A DNA stretch of 64,000 nt from Pseudogymnoascus destructans (Eukaryota > Ascomycota > Leotiomycetes > Thelebolales > Thelebolaceae): NCBI RefSeq assembly GCF_001641265.1, contig NW_020167538.1:248001-312000 (forward strand), given 5' to 3'. A program made the position numbers and the translations under genes. Positions 20,025-31,311 of this stretch are shown here, one piece after another. The notes beneath the pieces are model-generated. The model was given only the letters and a program-made list of their open reading frames with translations. It ran no database searches and was not told where the DNA came from. Positions within the stretch are counted from its first letter, which is position 1, and the number at the start of each line of letters is the position of its first letter.

Positions 20025-23015
20025 ATGCCCCCCCCAAAACAGGCTTACAACCAACACCGGCAGCGACGGTCCCCGCAGGGCCTCCAAACCGCCAAAATTC
20101 CCTCCCCTCACTCCATCGCCTCGATACTCTCGCCCTCCGAGCCCCGCTCAACACTCGACACCCCAGAGACATCGACGCCGAAGCGGCCGCACGCCGACGC
20201 CTTCCCCGAAGCCGACACGGAGTTCTCTCATCGCCCGGCGGCGTCGCCAATCCGCCGGCGCCTGAGCGACACCACCAACGACACCAACGCCCACAGCACG
20301 CCCGCCGCCGCCGTCCACGCCCACACACACCGCCCCGAACCGCCCGGCGCGCGGCATGGCGCCCCGCGCCACGTAGACATGCACGATGACCCCGACGACA
20401 AGAAGCCCCTGCCCAAGATGCGCTCCAGCATCGCCTGCTACCGCTGCCGCCGCAGCAAGATCAAGTGCCAGAACAACGGCGTGAATACCGTCTGCCGCGC
20501 CTGCGCCAACCAGAGCCGCGAGTGCACATACCCCGAGCCGAGCGCCAGCCAGCAGGCGAACAAGCGGCCCGAGTCGACTATCGCGGCGAGGATCGATGGG
20601 GAGGGAGGAGATGTCAAGCGCGTGCGCAAGCGCGAGTCGGATGCGGTGAGGAAGCAGAGCTTTCGCCATAGCGATGACCCGTTGCAGTCCCCGCCGATCA
20701 CGGCGAAGCTGTGGAAAGACGTGTATACCACCTTCATGCTGCACTGCTCGACCGAGCTGCCGTTCCTCCATGAGGAGGTCTTCCATACCCGCGTCCATCA
20801 GCCTGCTGCGGAGCGGTCTGCGGATACTCAGATCTTTCTGTTGGGCATGCTGACTCTGACGGCACGGTTTATCCCGCATTTGGTGGCTTACCATAGTCAA
20901 TCCGAGCCCTCTGACCCTCTTGCGGCATCGGAGTTCTATGCCGAAGCGTTCGCGGCTCGCCTTGATGCGCCGGCTTTGACCGGGCAGCCGTCATTGGAGA
21001 GGGTTCAGGGGCTGCTCATGATCAGTCTGTATCACTGGGGAATGTGCTGTGGACAGCGCGCCTGGATGTACATCACGATTGCTATTGGGTAAGTTCATAC
21101 ACAGAACTACATAAGACGCTCCTAACAGAATAATAGGATGGCCCGGACTATGGGACTCATGTTCGAAGAAGACTCACGGATAAACCAAAAGCCAGCTATG
21201 ATAGAAGAGGCGCGGCAGTTGGGGGTGAAATTGAAGGTGGCGGAGCCAGGGGCAGCACCCGACGAGCAGACCCTGATCCAGCGCGAGATCAAGCGGAGAA
21301 CGGCATATAGTTGCTTCATTCTGGACCGGTATCAGGCATCCGGGCGATACCGGCCACAAATCATCAATATCGATGACCTGCACGTGCAATTACCTTGTTC
21401 GGAAGAGGATTTCCTGTTTGGGGTTGATGTCAAGACTGGATCGCTGAAGGACACCCCTCGATCGCCTGACAGCCGGGATGGTTCGAGGACCATTTCGTCG
21501 ACTCAGGTATTGAGCATATACATCCGACTGGTTGAGATCTGGGGACGATTCTCGCGATGGTCATGTAGAGGTGGTAGGCGGGAGGAAGCATACCCTCCAT
21601 GGGACCAGCGATCCGAATTTTACAAGTTACGGCAGCAACTCGTAGCTTTCCACGAGTCCTTACCCCCGAAACTGACATTCAGCCCTACGAAGATCGCCGC
21701 ACATATCGCTAGCAAATCCATTACGTTGTACACGGCCATCCACACGCTTTATTCGCTTTGCAACATTGTCCTTCATCGCGAATATATTCCGTTCATCCCT
21801 ATCCGAAGCACTGGCCCCTCCGGACCCCTAGACGAGCCGACGTTTCCACCGGAGAAATACGACATCCCAGAGGGGTTCTGGGACGAGAGCGCCGAGTTGA
21901 TTTTCAAGTCCGCTCGCGACATTATGGATATAGTGCGGGTTACTAGCGACAGACAGGTCATGGTAGAGTCGCCACAAGTCGGATTCGCCGTGTGGACCGC
22001 CGCCTTCGTCGGCATCTACGCCGTCCATTTCCCTTGGATGGACAATCACTCCTACATGAGCAACTCGCCCACAACCCCGGACCACAACCCCACCTACCCC
22101 ACCAGCAGGCATGAAGCCACTGACCTCGCCATAAAGACCCTGAATCTCATGCTACCCAGGTCCAAAATGGCCTGCGGCTGGAGCGTCTGGATCCAGCGCA
22201 TGGAGCGCTACTTTATCAACATCAAAAAAGACCACAACCGCAGTATCCAAGCTCTCGGCCTCCCCAGCTCCGAGCACCAGCGCCGCGAAGCCCATGCCAA
22301 GGAACTCAGCCTCCGCGAGGGCGGCCACGGCGGCGGCCTTGAGGAATACAAGCTCCTCGAGAAGGAACTCAAGGACTTCGGCCCCTCCCTCGAACAAGAC
22401 CGCTACAACTCCCCCGACCGCATCTCCCCCTTCTCCGCCACCAATGGCGGCTCGCGCCCAACAACACACATCAAAGCCGAGCCCCCGGCGTCCGATCACG
22501 CGCGCTCCGCGTCGAGAAATGGCACCGATAATGGATGGGCCGCTGTCAACACCACTGCTACCCCGAGCAATGGCAGCGCGGCGGAGGCGTACACACCCTC
22601 TAACAAGGGATACGTGAATCACCACGCCAGCCCAAAGAATACTGCTACTTACTACCCACCCACCTCCACCTGCGCCGCCGCAACAGCACTGCACTCTATG
22701 CACCCCCGGCCCGCAAGCGGCACCACAAACTCCACGCCCTACGACCATCCCGCACAGTCCTCACCCGAGACCTACAAGCCCGGCCCCCCTGCGTCAACCA
22801 GCAGCGGTGCGTGGGCGTCCCCGATGCCGAGCCCGGAAAACGCGTTTAGGACCCTGGAGGCGATTGGTATGCACGGCGGCAAGGATTTGGAGATATTTGG
22901 GACCGGGATGGACATGGATTCCTGGGCGGTATTTGGTATGGATGACGGGACGGGGAGAAATTTTATGCAGATGGGGGTGGGGTGGGGTGGGGAGGGAGTT
23001 AATTATGTGGGTTAG
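20025..23015 (+). CDS. Zn(II)2Cys6 transcription factor with fungal_trans domain
   Basis: Exons 20025-21088 and 21137-23015 join to 2943 nt (980 aa). The binuclear cluster CYRCRRSKIKC..CRACANQSREC has Cys at 138, 141, 148, 157, 160 and 167, the normal C-x2-C-x6-C-x8-C-x2-C-x6-C spacing. It is preceded by about 130 Pro/Ser/His-rich residues. The middle homology region follows: LPFLHEEVFHTRV, MARTMGLMFEED, EIKRRTAYSCFILDRY, ELPPKLTF-like SLPPKLTFSP and LHREYIPFIPIRS. The last 280 residues are low-complexity and polar, as in activation domains. It is a nuclear DNA-binding regulator, but its target pathway cannot be told from sequence. The start is the first ATG in frame, at 20025. A very long repeat-bearing upstream region suggests complex control. 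Confidence 0.9.
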
Positions 23016-23952
23016 GTGGTTCTGAGTAAGGGAAAGGATTCCTTAACAAGGAAGGAATGGAAAAAGGAAGGATGGGGAGGGAGCGTTGGGATTGGCTTTT
23101 TGTGTTGTTTTGTCTAATTGTTGTGGCTTTTTGGGGCGAAAATTACTTGTTGCGGTGCGGTAATGTCTTGCTTGTCTTGGTCGTTTGAAATCAGTTTTGC
23201 TGGAAAGGCATGGGGGTGGGAAATTTGGTGGGAAGGGAAGTCTGATGGAAAAAGGGCGTCATATTTGTGCACGCATGCGATGTAGGACGATGAGAAATGA
23301 ATGGGGGTTAGGGTGCCCGTTGGTGGCTGATGGCTGGCGGCGGCTGGATGCTGGTGGCTATTTTTATAAGTACAGGCTAGCGCTTGAGAAGGGATATAAC
23401 CTTTACGATTCTTATGACGATGATTTGTTTTTTTTCTTATGTGGGGGCGTGTGTTTTGTGTCGAGGTTTGTTGTGTCGAGGTTTGTTGTGTTGAGGATGT
23501 GATTAGGGGTTCAGGGGGGAGGGGAGGGTCGAGATCGCTGTACGGGTGTGTGCTCTGAGCATTTTCCACTTCCCCGCGTCGGATCGTGGATGTGTATAGC
23601 TAGCCCGGAGGTTGAAGATTTTAAGTTTGTCTGTGCATATCGGACATCTATAAGGCTTAGGTTGGGACGACTCGTGAGCTAGAAATGGATTTGCCTGATG
23701 ATGGCGAGACACTGGTAGCTGTGCTGATACTTGTAGGTAGTTCCGTGCGATTTGAGTTTCTCCGCTCGGGTCGTGGATGATGCAGGTCCTACCTGCTCGT
23801 TGAGACCAGACCGAAATCGGGTCCTGGGGAGTCTTATATAAATAGGTGGACTGTATCCCTAATCTCATCTGCAAACCACCGTTTATTCGAGCTCTCGATT
23901 TACCTCTTCATCCTAACCAATCCTACCACCAACCACACCCCCATCAGTAACA
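23016..23952. other. intergenic, no gene seen
   Basis: 3' region of the Zn2Cys6 gene and promoter of the small secreted protein. A TATAAATA box at about 23838, some 110 bp before the next ATG, is the only motif noted. The open frames on both strands lack support. Confidence 0.5.
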
Positions 23953-24238
23953 ATGCGCACCTTCACCCTCGCCCTCCTCATCCTCGCAAGCACAGCCCTC
24001 GCCCTCTACGAGTGCCCTGACAAAGAGAAATATCCCACGCCTCAGTGCTGCACTGCAAAGGGGGCTGATACGATCTGCACCGATCGTGAGGCAACACCCC
24101 CTGGCAGCCCTATATCTTTACTAATCACACGCAGCGACGATGATACCGGCCTCTGTCGGTGCTTTTCGCATCAACTGTGCCGCCATGACTTCTGTGAGGT
24201 CCGCGTTTTGCTGTGATATTTCAAAGGTGAGTGGTTGA
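23953..24238 (+). CDS. small secreted Cys-rich protein, class II hydrophobin-like
   Basis: Starts with a clear signal peptide, MRTFTLALLILASTALAL. A 49-nt intron (24086-24134, GTGAGG..CACGCAG with branch ACTAATC) joins exon 1 to exon 2 and gives CTDPTMIPASVGAFRINC and SAFCCDISK. The Cys order C-x10-CC-x8-C-x16-C-x10-CC resembles class II hydrophobins, amphipathic wall and surface proteins, which normally end with one more Cys. Without a second intron the protein is 78 aa. A second possible intron (24227-24288, GTGAGT..TGTAG) would end it at 24321 with 85 aa; a damaged copy downstream keeps similar sequence at that boundary, which favours splicing. The unspliced reading loses the hydrophobin-like half. 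Function is by pattern only. Confidence 0.55.
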
Positions 24239-24759
24239 CGTTGACCCAGAGCGTCGTCGTGGGGCTAGGCGTCTGATGTATTGTGTAGGGAAGGGAGGTG
24301 CGTAACTTCAAGTTAGTCTAACCTGGAACCAAAAGATGTCGAGCCGCCAGAAAATGGGGAGGAGGCGTAGGGACGTAGGCATTGGGATGAGTGGTAGGTG
24401 TGGTTTATGAGCTAGCTCTACAGGGGCGTATGAATACACTCCCCACACTTTGGAAAGATCCCTCGGTTCTCATGCGGCGTATGCTCTTGTTGAATTATAG
24501 TCTTTTACTTGAAGCTACAATACAGTACCCCTTTACTTATTTCTCCGCAAGGGCCCAACGCCCCCTGATTATATTATGAAACATAAATCTTGATAGTCAG
24601 ACAAATGAGATCCTATACCTATCAGCCTGCTCTTTTTGTTACCAATATGTCTTATGTCAGCTGGATTTAACGCAGCAATATGCGAAGTGAGACTCAAGAC
24701 ATTCATACCAAGAGGCTTCGGTCCTATGGCCGCGGAAAAGAGCAGAAGGTGTATAAATA

Positions 24760-24853
24760 CCAACTCCATACCAACTCCCCTCCCCTCCTAGGCAGATTCT
24801 CGCACACAATTCCAACTCCATACCAACTCCCCTCCCCTCCTAGGCAGATTCTC
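24760..24853 (+). repeat. 42-bp promoter direct repeat, 52-bp period
   Basis: Copies at 24760-24801 and 24812-24853 are identical (beginning CCAACTCCATACCAACTCCC and ending GGCAGATTCTC). They lie just before the ATG of the damaged second hydrophobin-like gene and just after a TATAAATA at 24752. Confidence 0.9.
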
Positions 24854-24880
24854 TCAACAATACCACCAACCAAACCCACC

Positions 24881-25060
24881 ATGCGCACTTCCGCCGTCTT
24901 TGGACCCTGATTTATGGCTTGGCTCCTTTCATTCACTTTTGTGGCTTACAACAACGTGCCGCTATGTGCTGTCCTATTGCGAAGGCGAGTAATTACCCTA
25001 GAGGATAGGTGCTGTGATTAGTCTAACTGCATGCGTAGGGAAGAGTGCAAGTAACTGTAT
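24881..25060 (+). pseudogene. remnant tandem copy of the hydrophobin-like gene
   Basis: It begins ATGCGCACTTCC, like the 23953 gene, after the same CACCAACCAAACCCACC-type leader, but stops at TGA after nine codons; most of the body is missing. Near 24960 the sequence GCTATGTGCTGTCCTATTGC keeps the CC-doublet end of exon 2. It is followed by a donor changed to GC (GCGAGT), a branch GTCTAAC and an acceptor GTAG before GGAAGAGTGC at about 25039, matching the possible second intron of the intact copy. Confidence 0.55.
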
Positions 25061-25609
25061 CGACATGTCGCATTATAATTAAGGTGATTTTAATTTGAAA
25101 TGTGCCGCCGTTAGTGTTACTAGTTTACCATTCTTCGTCAGTCGATGGTAGGTCGACTCATATTAATTAGATGATTGCCCAAGACGGTCTGCCACGCCGC
25201 AAATCGTCGTTTTGTGCAAACTGAGTTAGATACCGCCATGTACGGTCTGATATTTATTACTATGTTATTAAAGGAGCATTAAAATCATATCCATGATCCC
25301 AAAGGTTCCTGGTGCTCGTGGGGAAAGTTAATAACGAGGATACTAGATTTGTATTTCCCCATTCCGCAACAGATTGCCAGCATGTTACGCGCTAAGCTGT
25401 TAGAATTTTGGTTCTGTAAATAGAGTGTTACAAGTGGTTACATAGGACCCTATCAACTGGCCTTAGGCAGGGGCAGGGGTAGGGAACTCTGTTTCTCTGT
25501 TTGACGTGTCGAATTCCTCGAGATCCTAAGCACTAATGCTCTAGGTGTCTTTTCCCTATAACATAGCGCATAGCTGTCCTTGTAGGGCATTGTACCTGCC
25601 CTAACCCTA

Positions 25610-26735
25610 CTAAGTGGCATTAAACTATTTGCTATACTTTCGTCTGCCGTTCCCTTTCTTTAACTACTTGCAATCTCTAGCTATGTGGCTAGGCTTGTTG
25701 CAATTGAAACAGAGCTGTTCCTTAAGCTGTCACTCCTTATTAGGGTTGTGTAGGTGGTTGCTTTGCTTACAAGTAGCATTGAGTTCCATTAGGTCTGACT
25801 ACCGGTTGTCTTGAGAATGGTTGTCTCTCTTTCAGCCTTTGTTACCTTGATATTTGTAACTCTTTTTCGGGTTGTCGCAAGTTTGTTGCTCCTTCTAGAA
25901 CTTGTACAGCTGGTTGTTAATCTAGACTGTATGTTCGATGAGCAAGACCATGTGTTCTATACGCGCGAGTTCTATATAGACATGGCTCTTTAGTCCATGA
26001 CAGTAGTGGCTAATGAGCACGTAGGTATCCTAATTGGTTTGGTTGCTGTATCTTTTGGAATTCTGTAGCGTACGTAAGGGCGCTACTAGTCTGCTTTAGT
26101 CCATACAGATGATCTTCTATGGTCTTAACCTCATTGATATCACCAAACATGTAGCGGATCTCCTTCTTGAATCCCTTCTAAGTACCAAATATAGTTCTGG
26201 TGGTAACCATCATACTATAGGTGTCCTCATGTTAGAAATAGTCCTTAAGGAAGGATTTTACCCATCGAAGGGCTCCCCCTCTAAGGTAGGATGACGTCTA
26301 TAAGGTGTAACTCTCATTAGTTAGAAACTTGTTGTTGCAGGAATCAGGGTTCACAGCCACGGGAGCCACTGGCGTGGCACCCACCCACATATATAGTTCT
26401 CAGTAGTTGTAACCTATATACTTCAACTAATCAACAACTTGTCTACCACCAACACTTCCAATGACCTCCAGTGACTATGTGTTACACTTGTTGTCATTAA
26501 AGTGTGAGTATAGCTCGATCTAGAGTAGAAACACTTCAAGTTCCTTACAGTTGCTAGAGTAAGTGTTAGGCAACTTAACGCATAGGGTTTCCTAGAGTTC
26601 TATGACAACTAGTTCTACATTATGCATGACTTCGTCCTAAGGCGGGATTGCCTAAGATGATATAGGCGTTAGCATAGCTAGAGTTGGTGTAACTAAGGTA
26701 GCTACAACCTTTTCCTTAGATCCTATAGCCGACAT
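25610..26735 (-). pseudogene. decayed LTR-retrotransposon gag with CCHC zinc knuckle
   Basis: Read on the minus strand from an ATG at 26735 (MSAIGSKEKVVATL). Recognisable gag segments are SYLRGGALRWVKSFLKDY, GFKKEIRYMFGDINEVKTIE, ATEFQKIQQ and IEHTV.INNQLYKF, ending in the zinc knuckle CFNCNKPSHIARDC (C-x2-C-x4-H-x4-C) near 25700. The frame is broken by several TAG/TAA codons where Gln or Trp would be expected and by frameshifts. No protease or reverse transcriptase is seen after it, so the element is truncated. Confidence 0.8.
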
Positions 26736-26781
26736 GTTGCTTTGTGTATAAGCTAGTACCTTGTAGAAGTGGTGCTTAAAG

Positions 26782-27174
26782 TGTAACACTGACTTCTAAA
26801 TGATAGAAGACACAGAGGTTTCTTACATAAGGTTGACTTAACAGAGGAGGCAGGGCATTAAATACAAAGGCTTTCTAAGTAACATGTTATAGTATTGTAA
26901 AGAATACTATATTAAGTTGAGCATAAGATCTTATCTAAGGGAATACTATCTACTTATATAGTGGTGTTGTGCCTTATAGATAGTCTGGATAGTTGATAGA
27001 AGCTAGATAACCTAGATGGTTGATGGATAACTCAACTATCTAATATCTGCTAGTTTCTACAACTATCCACTAGCCTAGTCATGCTACAGCCTAGCCCTGC
27101 TAGCCTTGTGACTTCTTAGGTCACGTTACTAGAGCCTAGCCTCGTAACTAATGTCACATTACCATAGCTATAAC
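26782..27174 (-). repeat. possible 5' LTR of the 25610-26735 gag element
   Basis: A 393-bp stretch that, on the minus strand, begins TGTTATAG and ends GTGTTACA, with a TATAAGTAGATA box, and lies 46 bp before the gag ATG. No second copy or target duplication was found, so the ends are tentative. Confidence 0.35.
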
Positions 27175-27434
27175 AATTATACCCATAACCACTACAGGCC
27201 ATCCCTTTGCCCAAATTCAGCTGCTTAAGTGTGTGTATTTTATAACCCTGTTCTTTAGAATATCCCTACTGATTTTGTGCTACTAGATCCCTATCCCTAC
27301 CTAATTATCCTTATAACTTAAGATGGCACTAAAAAGACAAGCTATTATAGATGTGTAAAGACGTAGTATTCATTGTCATCGTGCTTAAACTAGGGAGATG
27401 TAGGTAGAGACAATAGCTTGGTTTATAGCACAAC

Positions 27435-27590
27435 TGTCATACTGACATTTGTTGCACTCAGTTTGCTATCAAACTCAAGAGCAAACTTAGAAATCTCCTC
27501 CTCAAACCTACAAGTCACCATACATATCTTGGCTTATCACACCAAAAACAAGAGCAATACTACTCAACGATTGCTGCAAACTCTTCTACT
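27435..27590 (-). repeat. LTR fragment, inverted relative to the 27683-28590 copy
   Basis: Starts TGTCATACTGACATTTG and follows the same sequence as the solo LTR at 30871 for about 155 bp, then diverges at about 27590. It therefore forms an inverted pair with the matching end of the LTR at 28433-28590. Confidence 0.75.
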
Positions 27591-27682
27591 ACATCCGTTT
27601 ATGCTACATACATCACGGCATATCATTTGGACACTCATTGAACAAGTTATTAAGAAAATCTCCTCCTTAAGGGGGTGGGCCA

Positions 27683-28590
27683 TGTAATGGTGGGTGCACC
27701 AGATGTGAGAATCTAGCCACCCAAGGAAGGGATGATTTTACTAAGACAACACACTGTCTTAGGAAACAGAGCCAAAGGGTCGTAGCTTAGACTATTCCAC
27801 AATTCAGCAATCAGGTGTATGATATAGTGGAGTGGTTTAGACAAGTTGTAACAAATGTTGAGTTTGAGAACTCAGGGATAAGTCAGAGGTTAGCACCTCA
27901 CTGACTTTTCAGAAACAAGGAGTAACAAGATCAATGCTTGGAAGCTTGGAAAAGACGTGGAAGTATGTGATAGTCGATTTACTGTATTGTCTGCTTGCCC
28001 TTTCTTAAGGAAAGGGCAACCCTATTTATGCTAAAGGAGTGTAGTTCTCTCATTTTCCAAGACTTTCCATGACTAACCAGGCTTGGTAACTGTAGTCGAC
28101 GTAAGAGAATCCCATAGAACCATCTCCTAGGTTCCTAGCCTATAGGAAGTGAAAGGAGGTCCAAGGTCAGAGTACCCCTATAGACAAATTATGTCATAAC
28201 TTAACCAATCTTGTGGGTAACTAAGGAGCGATGACGTGTAATGAATCATAGACGGTTGTAGAAGCTTTTGGAGCTATCGTTCATGTTCCTAGGCCTCTAG
28301 TTGATAGAGATATGTCATGTGTAGTATTAGCCCAGTAACTAAGGGGTGATGTCATGTAATGAATCATAGAGGGTTGTAGAGATATGCTATGTGGTCATAT
28401 CGGCCCAGTAACTAAGGAGCAATGACATGTAATGAATCATAGAGGTTGTAGCAATCGTTGAGTAGTATTGCTCTTGTTGTTGGTGTGACAAGCCAAAATA
28501 TGTATAGTGACTTGTAGGTTTGAGGAGGAGATTTCTAAGTTTGCTCTTGAGTTTGATAGCAAACTGAGTGCAACCAATGTCAGTATGACA
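27683..28590 (+). repeat. 908-bp LTR copy (TG...CA)
   Basis: Begins TGTAATGGTGGG and ends GTCAGTATGACA. The sequence just before it (TTAAGGGGGTGGGCCA) looks like a polypurine tract, which would make this a 3' LTR on the plus strand; the orientation is provisional. It is the reverse complement of the solo LTR at 30871-32783 apart from about 325 bp missing there. It contains a TATA-like TAAATAGGG on the minus strand near 28023. At about 27825 it has an uninterrupted TA where the other copy carries the Tc1-like insertion. Confidence 0.8.
28218..28450 (+). repeat. three 43-bp sub-repeats inside the LTR
   Basis: Units beginning TAACTAAGGAGCGATGAC and ending near GGTTGTAG start at 28218, 28336 and 28409 with about 85-95 percent likeness. 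The solo LTR at 30871 has two matching units, so unit number differs between copies. Confidence 0.75.
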
Positions 28591-28639
28591 CTCTAGTATC
28601 AATAAGAGCTTCCTATCATACAAGTAACTATGAATGGAG

Positions 28640-29950
28640 TATCTGGATCTAATCCAAAGCTTAAGGAAGAAGTTGAGATTCTGGCTGTTGTAACACCTTT
28701 AGGGACGTCTTGTCTGAAGGTTATTCGTTTCCTGAAAGGGGTTCATTATCTGTGCTCACTTTGTGGACTTGAGCTTGCTTAGTAGGACATTCAAAAGCTC
28801 AATGTCCTGTCTGCTAGCAAACAAAGCAACGGCCTTCCTACATTAGTTTTTCTATAGCTGGGTTATGGTGGGGTGCTTGGTATAGCTTTGACTGCCTAGA
28901 GTTAACAAGCTGATTCGAGCTGACAGAAGATGGCTGTCTTGCTCTGCTTTGAGAATGCCGTGGCTTAGGAGCTTGCTGAACAATGCGAGGGACAGCTCGA
29001 GCTTCTTGAGCTTGAAGCTGTTAGATATTCTAATTAATGAGTAAACACTTCTATTTAAAGGCATGTAATGAGCCTGTATTTATCTCTGCTACTAAAGCAT
29101 TTTGCATCTTGATGTTAACCTTATGACAGAAGTCATTAATAAGAGTCTCTTCTGAGTAATTAAGCTCGATAGTAAGTCTTTGAAACTCAGCCCAAAAAGT
29201 GGCAAAGTTGTCCTTGTTCTAGAAAAGCTTCCTATAAGCACGCTAGGCTGTGAAGCGGTGGTCTAGATCATAGAAGACTCTGTCTAAGACTTCAAACATT
29301 TCATCTATAGTCTGAAACTTATTCTAGGAAGAGCGTAGGCATGGGTTGATGTAGGAGGAGGCTTTGCCACCTAGTCTGCTCTAAACATAACCCATTTAGA
29401 GAGCTAGGGAAGGAAAGTGGTCGCGGTTTGCCTCAAGCTTCATCTTCATCTTAATGCTCCAATTGTCGTAGGCTGGCTCTGTTCCATCTATAGGAATAGG
29501 AGGGTCTAGAATCTTAGTGGACTTCTGGTAGGATCCTCTATTGCAAGTGGTGCTGACTTTTGATTTCTTGTTTTCAAGGTATTTCACAACAGCAGCTTAT
29601 CCTGCCATTGTCTGCTCATGAGCTTAGATAGCCTCTTGAAGCTAGTTGATATTGTCATCATATGTCGCCTTCTCCTCTTGACTTTTCTGTAGGATAGTAT
29701 TGTAAAGCTGGGTGACATGTTCATAATCCTCTAGTATCTGCTTTTGGATTTGAAGTGCAGCCTGTCTCTAAGCTTGGCTCTATGTGCTTATAACTAAGAG
29801 GTCCTCAAGCTCCTAAATGCGAAGGGTTGCTTGGTGTTCTAGGTCCCTAAGTAGTGTTTCTCTTCTGTTGTAGGTGTGGCTCTCTAAGGGGTCTTTGTGG
29901 CTTGTAGTAAGTAGACTGAGTTTTTTGCCCTTGATCTTGACTCTAGTCAT
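28640..29950 (-). pseudogene. decayed Ty3/gypsy-type gag gene
   Basis: Minus strand, from an ATG at 29950 (MTRVKIKGKKLSLL). A coiled-coil N-terminal part (LEDYEHVTQLYNTILQKSQ) is followed by the typical gag segment KILDPPIPIDGTEPAYDNW, IKMKMKLEANRDHFPSLAL, FQTIDEMFEVLDRVFYDLD and FATFWAEFQRLTIELNYSEE. At least ten codons that should be Gln, Trp or similar are TAG/TAA (for example before MGYV, after FTA and in YRKLF.NKDNF). The gene is dead. It is a different gag from the one at 25610-26735. No pol is seen to its left before the LTR at 28590. Confidence 0.8.
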
Positions 29951-30279
29951 GGTATGATGCATCCTTGTGCATCGCGTGCCATTGTAGCAAGCTTCACTTC
30001 TTGTCCTTAGAGTTGTTGAGGTCGGGATATTCTTCTAACTTGCCAGAATCAGGAATATGTAAGGGCCCTATTGCATAGTTGTCGGCCGTACAAGCTACTC
30101 AAAGAGTAGTGCACTTCCATCACAGTTATACCCTTGTTAAGGGAGCGTCACGGAAAGGTCTAATTCTACTGATGTAGTTGATGTTTGAGTCTAGGGTGTT
30201 ACGATATCAAGTGCACCTTGCAGCTCAAGTGGGGGTTCAGGGGTGTGGGGAGCTTTCCGGGGTTGGAGCGAAGTTTTCG

Positions 30280-30333
30280 GTTGTGGAGTGAATTCTCAGA
30301 ACTGGTCTCGCTAAAGAGAATTCACTCCACAAC
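30280..30333. repeat. perfect 18-bp inverted repeat with 18-nt loop
   Basis: GTTGTGGAGTGAATTCTC at 30280-30297 and its exact complement at 30316-30333. It sits between the gag remnant and the solo LTR, with G-rich sequence on its left. It may be a terminus of a small element or part of an LTR. Confidence 0.85.
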
Positions 30334-31311
30334 AACATAGCTGTATATAGATCGAGCCATTGCTCGAGTGCTCCTCTTCTCTTTCCTTTTTTCTCTAGAT
30401 TGAGTTTAATTCATAATACCCAACTGGCACCCTATGCCTTGGTGAACCGTGACATAGGGCTTCTTCTAGATCTTAGGTTGTTCTGGATTTCGACTGCTAG
30501 TTCTAAATTCTGGTTTCTGTGGTTTTTAGTTTGAGGTTTCTATTACTCGAACATTTGTTCTGGATTCTAGTTGCTGGTTCTAGTTTGAGAGTTCTAGGTT
30601 CTAAGTTCTAGATTCTGGTTTCTAGTTTCTTGCCCTAGATGAGCTGATGAAGAAAGGAGATTCAATCTTATGTTACGATGGTCATGGAGATCATGATGCC
30701 AGTCTAGGTAAAGTAAGCTAGATTGAATCTAAAGAGAGAAGAAGAAGAAGAAAAGTAGGAAGGTGAGGCTAATCCTCATAATATACAACTTGCGCGCTTA
30801 GCGGTTCCTTGTAACCTTAGTAGCTACTATAGTTGCCTATAGCTGTAAGCTGCAATCGTAACACTACGTATGTCATACTGACATTTGTTGCACTCAGTTT
30901 GCTATCAAACTCAAGAGCAAACTTGGAAATCTCCTCCTCAAACCTACAAGTCACTATACATATTTTGGCTTATCACACCAACAACAAGAGCAATACTACT
31001 CAATGATTGCTACAACCATCTATGATTCATTACACGTCATCGCTCCTTAGTTACTGGGCCGATATGACCACATAGCATATCTCTACAACCCTCTATGATT
31101 CATTACATGACATCACTCATACTACCACATGACATATCTCTACCAACTAGAGGCCTAGGAGCATGAACGATAGCTCTAAAAGCTCCTTCCAAGCTTCCAA
31201 GCATTCATCTTGTTACTCCTTGTTTCTGAAAAGTCAGTGAGGTGTTAACCTGACTTACCCCTGAGTTCCCAGACTCAACATTTGTTGCAACTTGTCTGAA
31301 CCACTTCACTA

